From Euperipatoides rowelli (lineage: Eukaryota; Onychophora; Udeonychophora; Euonychophora; Peripatopsidae): a DNA stretch of 15,977 nucleotides. Positions 9,303-15,977 of this stretch are shown here, piece after piece (the first letter of the stretch is position 1; each line of letters starts with the position of its first letter). Both the position numbers and the translations under genes were made by a program. The DNA is taken from assembly GCA_003024985.2 (NCBI GenBank), contig PXIH01S0009918.1; one strand, given 5' to 3'. The notes under the pieces were generated by a model. The model had not been told where the DNA came from. It did not search any database and worked only from the letters and a program-made list of their open reading frames with translations.

Positions 9303-9650
9303 ACGCTAAAGGTATAGGGGGGTTTTATGCCTATATTTGGGCCTATGACATCACATGTTGATGAATTATGGGATAGATGTTGATGCATGATGGGACATAT
9401 GCCCAACCACTTAGAATTTTTCGAAAATGCATCCGGGTCTTTTCCTAGAAGGCCGATTTCCTGTTTCTATTTTTTCCAGATATTGAAGCTCTATTCGGAA
9501 TATTATGAGACATGATGGGATTGAAAAAATCTTGAAAACACATCCAGGTATTTTCAAGATGATCGACTGGATGTGACATCATAGGATGTGCAGAAATGAT
9601 GCACCACCGACTTAGAATATTTTTTATTAATCAGAAATTTTTCAATTTTT

Positions 9651-9985
9651 ACCACAGTGCCACACTCACCCATGACATCACAAGGCCTCAATATTTGGTA
9701 TGATAATAGTGGATGTATATGACATCATACCTACCAATTTTCAACCTAATACGTCACCATTAACATGTGCAGATAGAAATTGATACAGAAAATACTTGTT
9801 TTATTCGATTTTAAGATTTTCTGATTTTTACCGAAGTGCTCCGGACACCCAGAACATCATAGAACCTCAAAATTTGGTATGTGTGTATACCATGCGCAAG
9901 ACGTCACACCTACCAATTTTCAACCAGATACGCCATCATTAAGATATGCAAATCGATATGTAAAGTACTTAACTTTTTAACCTAT
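9651..9985 (+). repeat. 179-bp tandem duplication
   Basis: Two diverged copies start at ACCACAGTGC (9651) and ACCGAAGTGC (9830). Shared blocks are CATAGAACCTCAAAATTTGG versus CACAAGGCCTCAATATTTGG, then ACCTACCAATTTTCAACC in both, then a TACGTCACCATTAA/TACGCCATCATTAA block. Diverged by perhaps a quarter. No counterpart is visible in the right arm, so it belongs to the unpaired part of the element or is a separate insertion. Confidence 0.75.
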
Positions 9986-10525
9986 ACCATATATATAAAT
10001 CTTTTAAAGAAAAATTTAAGAAAATGGTGAATATGCATCCTAAACCTCTCATGAGATATGTTCTCAAACATCAACCTGTTTCTCTCTCTCTCTCATCTTT
10101 CTCTCACCATGTTCTTTTGAACATATCTGAGATGGTACTTAACATTCTAATGGGGTATATGATCAAACTAGGGGGACTTACTCACTTATCAATACTAACT
10201 TTTCGATGAGTATTTAAGTATGGTAGATTTTGTAAAATTTACAATAAGAGAATGAACAACTTTTTATTAAAATAAATATTAAAAACAATATCCTAACAAA
10301 AATGTGATATAGGAGAGATTTAGAATATTAAAAAATCTTTATATTCAATGTAAACAAATTACATTACATATTTATTTATATACAAATAGTATTAAATATA
10401 ATGCTTTTTCATTCATTATTTAGCACACTGTATTTTGCTAATTATACCAATGTCATAAACATTACTGCACTTCATGTTATTTACCAGTACCACTTATGTG
10501 TAGAACTGAGATACGCAGAAACAAA
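9986..10525. other. AT-rich stretch with a short CT microsatellite
   Basis: (TC)n occurs at about 10080-10095 with a degenerate continuation to 10110. A 61-residue open frame at 10024-10209 overlaps the microsatellite and is not supported as a gene. Nothing else seen. Confidence 0.5.
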
Positions 10526-10530
10526 TTATC

Positions 10531-10738
10531 CGATCTAGAATACATATATCAAAGGACAAGGTTGTAAGTCCACACATCAATGTGCTAAGGGGCCCTAAAA
10601 ATAAAAAATAAATATAATATCCCGATCAACTTGAGATTTGAGATTTGTGTTGTCCTAGAGGTCTAGAATACATATATCAAAATGACAAGGTCCTAAGTCT
10701 GTGTATCAGGGTGCTAGGGGGCCACAAATATACTCCTC
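10531..10738 (+). repeat. 128-bp tandem duplication
   Basis: TCTAGAATACATATATCAAA occurs at 10534 and again at 10662. Each copy is followed by GACAAGGT, TAAGTC, a CATCAATGTGCTA/TATCAGGGTGCTA block, and a GGGGCCC/GGGGGCC block. The copies are clearly related but diverged. The spacer contains an AGATTTG doublet at 10634-10647. Confidence 0.75.
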
Positions 10739-11035
10739 TACTGTGTGCATACTGTATAAGTATGATATAGGCTATTGTTATTTTTTCAAAATACATTTTG
10801 AGATGTTTCACTATATCTTTGAATTTAACCCCTGTTACTAATTTATAAGACTATACCTATAGACTGCACTACAATATCTTAACAATTATTTTCTTCAAAC
10901 TTGAAACTTCAATAGTACCCAGGATTAATGATGAATAGAAGTAACCACTATAATGATGTGTTGAACCTAAAATCAATAGCCTAAAAGCTCAACATTATTA
11001 TTATATTTTAAGAATAACCTCTATTATCTTAAATA
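10739..11035. other. AT-rich noncoding spacer
   Basis: No gene or recognisable repeat. It separates the 128-bp duplication from the left array of ~98-bp modules. Confidence 0.5.
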
Positions 11036-11520
11036 TAATGATGCATGATGGGAGTGATACCTCATTCCAGAATTTTGAACACCATCCAGGGTCTTTTCAA
11101 GATGATTGCACAGAAGTGATATTGTTGCATGCATAGAACAAAATGTGAAAAACTTAGACATTTTTTCCTGTTTTATGTTCATTCGGGTCTTTTCCAAGAT
11201 GACTAACTGGAAGTGATGTCATAGGATGTGCAGAAACATGCATGAAAAACGTAGACATTTTTTCCTGTTTTAGCACCATCTGGGTCTTTTCCAAGATGAC
11301 TGAGTGGAAGTGACATCATTACATGCATAGAATAATGCATGAACAACTTAGACATTTTTTCCTGTTTTATGTTCATCCAATTCATTTCCAAATTGACTGA
11401 TCATGAGTGACATTACCATATGTTAAAATTCAGAAAATCCAAGATGAATGACTGGAAGTGAATCATGGTATGTGTAGAACAATGAGTGAAAAACTTACAC
11501 ATTTTCATGATTTTTGGGAT
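11036..11520 (+). repeat. Left array of ~98-bp YY1/ETS/CRE-like modules
   Basis: About five degenerate head-to-tail modules. Each has TCTTTTCCAAGATGACT, then (C/A)GGAAGTGACATCAT, then a GGATGTGCAGAA/GCATGCATAGAA stretch, then GAAAAACTTAGACATTTTTT and CCTGTTTTA. Module starts by the AAGATGA word lie near 11099, 11198, 11295, 11391 (decayed) and 11440. They are the inverse of the modules at 13065-14640. Short minus-strand open frames in this array are by-products of the repeat. Confidence 0.8.
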
Positions 11521-11749
11521 GTAAACTGGGGCTAAACCTTGAAAGATGCTTAACAACTAAATTTTTTTTACTCACACAAATTTTTTTTAACTAAGTGTGT
11601 AAACATAATTTTTTTCTAGCTGCTAAATATTTTAACTATAAACCTTATTCAAAGATAAAACACATAAATTAAATATACAAACTTTATTGTTGAAGTTGTA
11701 TAATAATATTATATGTGTTAAATAATTACAAGTAAAAACTCTTCTTAAT
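11521..11749. other. AT-rich spacer at the centre of the inverted repeat
   Basis: No gene. TTTATT at 11683-11688 gives an AATAAA on the minus strand downstream of the polymerase relic, in the position of a polyadenylation signal for it. Confidence 0.45.
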
Positions 11750-12131
11750 TTATTCTACAGTTCTATAATGTCCATGGCAAAGCTTACACAAACAATGTAT
11801 AGACATAATACGTATTATCATCATATGGGGATAAACGGATTTTATTTACATATTCTGTATACAGGTGGTGATGTGTTTGTCTAATAAAAGGCATGCTGGC
11901 CCGATACTATACTTTACGGAATAAACAATTTTTATAATCCTGATGCTTCAAGTTTTGCTTCACCGCATATTTTGAAATCCCTTTAGCAGTTTTCTTCCCT
12001 ATGTTATCTTTTATGAAGCTGTACATTTTAAATTGGAGTCCTACAAACTCTTTAATAATCTCAGAGTTCATTTTATCCTTACATTTATCTATAACTTTTT
12101 TAATTAACTTCTGAGTATAGGGTATGCTCTT
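11750..12131 (-). pseudogene. C-terminal fragment of a family-B DNA polymerase, Polinton/Maverick-like
   Basis: The minus strand reads an open stretch from 12131 down to the stop at 11907-11909. It contains the motif EFVGLQFKMYS, then KKTAKGISKYAVK, then HQDYKNCLF. After the stop and a frame change, related tail motifs continue: DKHITTCIQN, and finally LCHGHYRTVE with its stop at 11750-11752. This succession is what I remember from the C-terminal end of protein-primed family-B DNA polymerases carried by Polinton/Maverick-type elements and their relatives in invertebrates. The polymerase catalytic motifs would lie upstream and are absent: an in-frame stop lies at 12132-12134, and AT-rich satellite starts about 130 bases further up. 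It is a dead fragment by truncation, stop and frameshift. It lies inside the large inverted repeat, in the loop between the arms. The family call rests on motif memory and could be another element family sharing this tail. Confidence 0.55.
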
Positions 12132-12264
12132 TTAAATTCCACACAGATAGTCTACTATAAAAATCCTTACAGATTCAAACAGACATATAGCAATCAAATA
12201 TGAATAATTATTTTTTTCATGCATATAATTTATTTCTTGTATCTAATTTTTTAGAAGTGTAAAT

Positions 12265-13062
12265 TAAATACATTTTAGTATACTGGATTTGATAACTTTA
12301 GTTAAAAAAGTTCACAAGTAGAAATTACTATAATGTATAACTTGTTAACAATATAGCAGAAAAAAAGTTCACAAGTAGAATTTACTATACTGTATTTGAT
12401 AACTCTAGTAAGAAATAATTTTTACAAGTACAATTTACTGTATATTAACACTATAACAGAAAAAAAGTTCAAAAGTAGAATTTACTATACTGTATATTAA
12501 AACTATAGCAGAAAGAATGTTTGCAAGTAGTATAAACTGTACTGTATTTGATAAATCTAGTAATAAAAAAAAGTTCACAAGTACAATTTACTGTATATTA
12601 ACACAACAGAAAAAGTTCACTAGTAGAATTTACTGTATTGTATATTAACACAATAACAGAAAAAAGTTCACAAGTACATTTTACTGTATTTGATAACTGT
12701 ACTAAAAAAATTTCATAAGTACAATTACTGTACTGTATATTAACACTATAACAGAAAAAAGTTTATAAGTATAAAAAATATCATACGATATGTTAACACT
12801 GTAATAGAAAATAAAAATTGAGTATGAAACTTATCATATTGTATTTTATAAATAGTAGGCAAAAATTCATGTGTATAAAACTTATACTGTATTTCATACC
12901 TCTAATATAAAAATTCTGAATATGAAACTTATTATACTATATTTTGAAACTATTTTATAACTGTAGTAGGAAAAATTAATGTGTATGAAACATCATACTG
13001 TATTTGATACCTGTAGTAAAAAAAATATGTATTTGAAATTGTAAGAAAAAAAGTACCTAAAA
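12265..13062 (+). repeat. AT-rich ~49-bp satellite array, main block
   Basis: About sixteen degenerate units of the type TTCACAAGTAGAATTTACTG followed by a TATTTGATAACT(C/G)TAGTA or TATATTAACACTATAACAG half. Unit landmarks (CTGTAT/TTGTAT) lie at 12390, 12438, 12490, 12542, 12591, 12639, 12683 and 12733, that is every 44-52 bases. The two variants, TTTGATAACTcTAGTA and ATTAACACTATAACA, are interspersed irregularly, hinting at an older dimeric organisation. The 3' half of the block drifts to TTCATGTGTATGAAACTTAT-type units. Confidence 0.85.
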
Positions 13063-13064
13063 CA

Positions 13065-13262
13065 GAAAACAAATTTCTAAGTTCTTCACGCATCATTCTA
13101 CTTATCCTATGGCATCACTTCCAGCCACCATCTTAAAAAAGATCTGAATGTACCTAAAAGTGAAAAAAATATAAGTTCTTTATGCATCATTCTACTTATC
13201 CTATCGCACCACTTCCAGTCAACCATCTTAAAAAAGACCTGAATGTACCTAAAATGCAAAAA
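13065..13262 (-). repeat. Two ~98-bp YY1/ETS/CRE-like modules (inverted relative to the left array)
   Basis: Two modules with CTATGGCATCACTTCCAG (13108-13125) and CGCACCACTTCCAGTC (13205-13220). Each is followed by CCATCTTAAAAAAGA and GAATGTACCTAAAA. Read on the minus strand they match the left array. Confidence 0.75.
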
Positions 13263-13384
13263 AAATATTCACAAATATATTTTTGTTGTACTGTATTTGA
13301 TAACTGTAGTAGAACAAATTCATGAGTATGAAACTTATCATACTGTATTTTATAACTAGTAGAAATAAATTCATGTATATGAAA
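13263..13384 (+). repeat. AT-rich ~49-bp satellite, second block
   Basis: About two units with CTGTATTTGATAACTGTAGT and TTCATGAGTATGAAACTTAT, inserted between groups of ~98-bp modules. Confidence 0.75.
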
Positions 13385-13515
13385 CCTTGAAAAACACCTG
13401 AATGTACCTAAAAGTGAAAAAATTTTTAAGTTCTTCACACATCATTCTGTGCATCCTATGACATCACTTCAACTCACTTATCTTAAAAAAGACCCAGTTG
13501 TATCTAAAAGTGAAA
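13385..13515 (-). repeat. Single ~98-bp module between satellite blocks
   Basis: Contains CTGAATGTACCTAAAAGTGA, TTCTTCACACATCATTCTG, and TATGACATCACTTCAACTC. Same unit and orientation as the modules at 13065-13262. Confidence 0.7.
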
Positions 13516-13868
13516 AAAAAATTCACAAGTATATTTTTCTTGTACTGTATTTGATAACTGTAGTAGAAAAAAATTCACTGTATTTAATAACTGTAGTAGA
13601 AAAAAATTCATGAGTATGAAACTTATTATACTCTATTTCATAACTAGTAGAAAAAAAATTAATGTGTATTAAACTTATATTGTACTGTGTTTAATAGCTA
13701 TAATAAAAAAATTCATGAGTATGAAACTGATCATATTATATTTTTATAACTGTAGTAGAAAAAAATTTCACAAGTACATTTTACTGTATTTATAAAAGCT
13801 AGGGATAATTAACTTTATAGTAAAAAAAAAGTTTACAAGTAGAAATATATAACTATATTTTGTTTAAG
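13516..13868 (+). repeat. AT-rich ~49-bp satellite, third block
   Basis: About six units around ACTGTATTTGATAACTGTAG and TTCATGAGTATGAAACTTAT. The block includes a recent-looking local duplication, since GTAGTAGAAAAAAATTCA occurs at about 13559 and again at 13593. Confidence 0.75.
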
Positions 13869-14640
13869 TGGTTCTGCATATCTATGTCACTTCCAATCAG
13901 CCATCTTGTAAAAGACTCACATATACGGTACCTAAAACAGGAAAAAATTTATAAGTTCTTTACACATCATTCTGCTCATTCTATGAAGTCATTTCCAGTC
14001 AGTCATCTTGAAAAAGACCCGGATGTACCTAAATGTGAAAAAATTTCTAAGTTTTTCACACATTATTCTACATATCCTATAATGTCACTTCCACTCAGCT
14101 ATCTTGAAAAAGACCCAGATATACACTGTAGCTAAAAGTGAAAAAAAATCTAAGTTCTTCATGCATCATTCTGCACAATCTATGACATTGCATCTACTCT
14201 GCCATCTTGAAAAAAATTCCGGATGTACCTAAAAGTGAAAAAATTATAAGTTCTTCACACATCATTCTACACAGTTATGATGTCACTTCTACTCATCCAT
14301 TTTTAAAAAGAGCCGGATGTATCTAAAAGTGAAAAAAATTCTAAGTTCTTCATATAACGTTCTATACATCCTATGACATCACTTCCGATCAGCCATATTG
14401 GATTTTATGATTTTTTAACAAAAATGTCTAAGTTTTTCATGCATCGTTCTACACATGTGATGATGTCACTTCCGGTCGGTCATCTTGAAAATACCAGGAT
14501 GTGTTTTCGAGACTTTTTCAATCCCATCATGCCTCATAATATTCCGGAAAATAGAGCTTCAATATCAGGAAAAAAACAGAAACAGGAAGGCAGCCATCTT
14601 GGAAAAGACCCAAATGCATTTTTGAAAAGTTCAAAGTAGG
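13869..14640 (-). repeat. Right array of ~98-bp YY1/ETS/CRE-like modules
   Basis: At least seven head-to-tail modules with CACTTCC-type cores near 13887, 13989, 14085, 14186, 14282, 14381 and 14467, spaced 86-102 bases. The best conserved cores are GACATCACTTCCG (14375-14387) and TGATGTCACTTCCGG (14461-14475), followed by CCATCTTG-type words. Open frames here (13860-14135 and 14373-14639) run through the repeats, with periodic residues such as SLPxSHLEKDP; they are not genes. Confidence 0.85.
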
Positions 14641-14926
14641 TGGGGCAAATGTCCCATCATGCTTCATCTATCCCATCATGCATCATCATATGATGTCATC
14701 GCCCCTCATAGTTAACCCCCTAAACCTACATAAAACAGAAACAGCAAGTCAGCCAGCTTGGATCTTATGATGCATGATGGGATTGAGTAATGATACTCTA
14801 TCCCATCATGCATTAACATCTATCCCATCATGCATAAACATTTCATAGGCCCAAATATAGGCATAAAAAAAACCCTATACCTTTAGTGTATAGGATATCA
14901 TTTATCGATAGGTATCGATTATCAAG

Positions 14927-14934
14927 ACTATTGA
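14927..14934 (-). other. Empty hAT target site in the right arm
   Basis: The minus strand reads TCAATAGT between AGAGTATCAATAA and CTTGATAATCGATACC. The same flanks surround the hAT-like insert in the left arm (AGAGTATCGATAA on the left side, CTCGATAATCGATACC on the right). This is the pre-insertion form of the locus. Confidence 0.75.
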
Positions 14935-15129
14935 TTATTGATACTCTCGATTAATCAATATCCCATCATGCATCATAATATATCGATCATGCCTCATAAT
15001 CTATCTCAGCATGCATCATAAGTATCGATTAATCACTTGATTAATTGATTATCGATACTCTCGATTATCGATACTCTAATCCATCATGCATCATAATCCT
15101 ACCCATAATGCATCATAATTTGATGTCAT

Positions 15130-15147
15130 ATGCCCATATATGGGCAT
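15130..15147. repeat. 18-bp perfect palindrome containing a CArG-type core
   Basis: ATGCCCATATATGGGCAT is its own reverse complement and includes CCATATATGG (15134-15143), which fits the SRF/MADS-box CArG consensus. The left-arm copy (6967-6986) is two bases longer and has one mismatch. Protein binding is speculative. Confidence 0.85.
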
Positions 15148-15295
15148 TGTGATTTCACTTTTAGCAGCCATCTTGGATTTTATGACATCACTTCCGGCCG
15201 ACATCTTGAAAAGACCTGGATGGTCCCAGAAACGACATTTTATATCTACTGATACATTATAATTTCCCTTTTTGAATTTACAAAGTTCTATGTCC

Positions 15296-15977
15296 ACTTA
15301 TGTGTTTGTGTATACCTTTAAGAATTACTTTAATTGTTTAAGATATTTTGTAATAATATAGTACCTAGTTACATATCTGTCCCCAAAAAATATTTTTAAC
15401 ATAACACCCTAAATTATATTTGTAAACTTCAAACCTAATTTTCTCAAAACTTGAAAAAGTGACATAGAACCTTATAATTTTCAGAGGACGAAAATTTTTC
15501 AAGCTTCAAAGTCTCATGAATTAGTCCATATTTAATTCACTTAAATGACTAATTACCAAGTAATGGCTAAAATAATTAGAACTGATATTTTATATTTAGG
15601 TCTATACTCTCCTTAAGTCAGTTGTTTTGCAGAAATTTTCTGACACTCTTTCATAGCAAATTAATGCATGTCCATTTCTTTCTGTGACTTATTATTTTTA
15701 ATATACTGTAGTTTACCTCTAATAGTCATTGCATACTACAAGGTTTTTTTCTTCTATTTGAAGTTTATTTAAAGCATTTATTGCTGAGCATATGGAGACA
15801 ACAATGAAATCTATTAATTTCTCGGTCATTTATAATATTTTATCATCTACTCATACTCTAATGATGCAGGAGAAGGAAGTAAGTCATTCTGTTTTAATTT
15901 TATTTAATGTTAAAAATAATAACATATACCATATACTGTACAGTATATATAGGCTACTGTAACTCTTCGTCTATTTA
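15296..15977. other. AT-rich flank without recognised gene
   Basis: Contains a minus-strand GTGACATAGAACCTTATAAT word (15459-15478), related to the repeat words at 5421-5613, and an 18-bp perfect palindrome at 15931-15948. No coding relic seen. Confidence 0.5.
15931..15948. repeat. 18-bp perfect palindrome
   Basis: ATATACTGTACAGTATAT equals its reverse complement. It lies in AT-rich DNA where such palindromes arise fairly easily, so no function is proposed. Confidence 0.7.

Larger units (their letters stand above)
9168..9625 (+). repeat. Left arm of the inverted repeat, continued after the hAT insert
   Basis: Resumes exactly where 7198 stopped and pairs with about 14420-14934 on the minus strand. 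Shared landmarks are GCCTATATTTGGGCCTATGA (9329-9348), GATATTGAAGCTCTATT (9479-9495), GACATGATGGGATTGAAAAA (9510-9529), and the CTTGAAAACACATCC/TTTTCAAGATG block. The right arm has about 120 extra bases (around 14665-14815) that are absent here. Confidence 0.75.
6843..15295. mobile_element. 8.45-kb foldback-like inverted-repeat element built of tandem modules
   Basis: The left end reads GGACATTGAACTTTG; the right end, read on the minus strand, reads GGACATAGAACTTTG. Going inward, both arms show the same succession: AGTAGATATAAAA(C/T)(A/G)TCGTTTCTGGGAC, a GAAGTGACATCATAAAATCC-type block, CCAAGATGGCTGC, a GCCCATATATGGGCAT-type palindrome, TGATGCATGATGGGATAG words, ATCGATTAATCGAT clusters, GCCTATATTTGGGCCTATGA, GATATTGAAGCTCTATT, then ~98-bp modules. 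The outer arms pair at 6843-7198 plus 9168-9620 against 14420-15295, diverged by perhaps a fifth by eye. No transposase gene is visible. Foldback elements (for example Drosophila FB) have long inverted repeats made of tandem short repeats around a middle segment, which is what is seen here. No convincing flanking target duplication was found, so two inverted copies of a complex satellite remain an alternative. Confidence 0.55.
14641..15295 (-). repeat. Right arm of the inverted repeat, outer part
   Basis: Reverse complement of 6843-7198 plus 9168-9450. It holds several ATCCCATCATGCAT words, two ATCGATTA/TAATCGAT clusters (14893-14960 and 15020-15080), the CArG-type palindrome (15130-15147), GCAGCCATCTTGG (15164-15176) and TGACATCACTTCCGG (15183-15197). 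About 120 bases around 14665-14815 are absent from the left arm. This arm has no hAT insert. Confidence 0.8.

Noticed and set aside
11203-13438. Minus-strand open frames at 11203-11391 and 13196-13438
   Set aside because: Products of the ~98-bp modules and AT satellite, with no motif.
13860-14639. Two plus-strand open frames with periodic residues such as SHLEKDP
   Set aside because: They read straight through the ~98-bp modules, and the periodic residues reflect the DNA repeat. No conserved protein is recognised.
12265-14640. CRISPR-like array because of regular spacing
   Set aside because: Units are directly adjacent and diverged throughout, with no unique spacers, and the DNA is eukaryotic.
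6843-15295. Target-site duplication around the inverted repeat (CTTAT shared by the left flank near 6834 and the right flank near 15297)
   Set aside because: Only five bases match and the positions relative to the ends differ. This is within chance for AT-rich DNA.
15091-15297. Minus-strand open frame of 68 residues in the right arm, and a similar one at 6801-6986 in the left flank and arm
   Set aside because: Both lie in the inverted repeat and owe their length to its modules. The two arms do not keep a common frame, so selection on a protein is not indicated.
1-15977. tRNA, rRNA or other structured RNA genes
   Set aside because: No tRNA A/B-box and cloverleaf combination and no rRNA core was recognised by eye on either strand. 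A covariance-model scan would be decisive.

Overview
This window is AT-rich eukaryotic DNA with no intact protein-coding gene. It looks like an intergenic or heterochromatin-like stretch of an invertebrate genome. The clues are a jockey/I-type LINE remnant, a broken gene of the SDxCVPQN family (DUF7869-like, common in arthropod genomes), a family-B DNA polymerase tail of Polinton/Maverick type, a hAT element and several satellite arrays. An arthropod is my best guess at moderate to low confidence; a mollusc or cnidarian cannot be excluded. There are single unresolved bases (N) at 2232 and 5308.

Layout. 1-1172 is the 3' end of a non-LTR retrotransposon (RT domain with YADD, broken by frameshifts, then the 3' tail). 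1173-3840 is AT-rich noncoding DNA with simple repeats. 3841-4320 is a G/C-block repeat-like segment ending in a strong hairpin. 4360-4662 is a purine-rich triplet tract. 4663-5420 is featureless. 5421-5613 carries several degenerate copies of an ATTAnAAGTTCTATsTCC word. 5640-6600 is the broken DUF7869-like gene.

From 6843 to 15295 lies the most striking structure: an approximately 8.45-kb inverted repeat. The left arm begins at 6843 and the right arm ends at 15295. The same modules appear in mirror order: a GGACAT(A/T)GAAC end, YY1/ETS/CRE-like words, a CArG-like palindrome, TGATGCATGATGGGATA words, ATCGATTAATCGAT clusters, and then arrays of ~98-bp modules. The arms are made of tandem short modules, which is the organisation of foldback elements. 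The left arm is split by a 1969-bp hAT-like element (7199-9167) with decayed 8-bp target duplications, and the right arm keeps the matching empty site at 14927-14934. The centre holds the polymerase relic (minus strand, 11750-12131) and an AT-rich ~49-bp satellite that interleaves with the ~98-bp modules.

Nothing here indicates genes working together in a pathway. The window records layered insertions: satellite or foldback element, then hAT, with polymerase, DUF7869 and LINE relics around them. Whether the 8.45-kb inverted repeat is one mobile element or two inverted copies of a dispersed complex repeat is the main open question.
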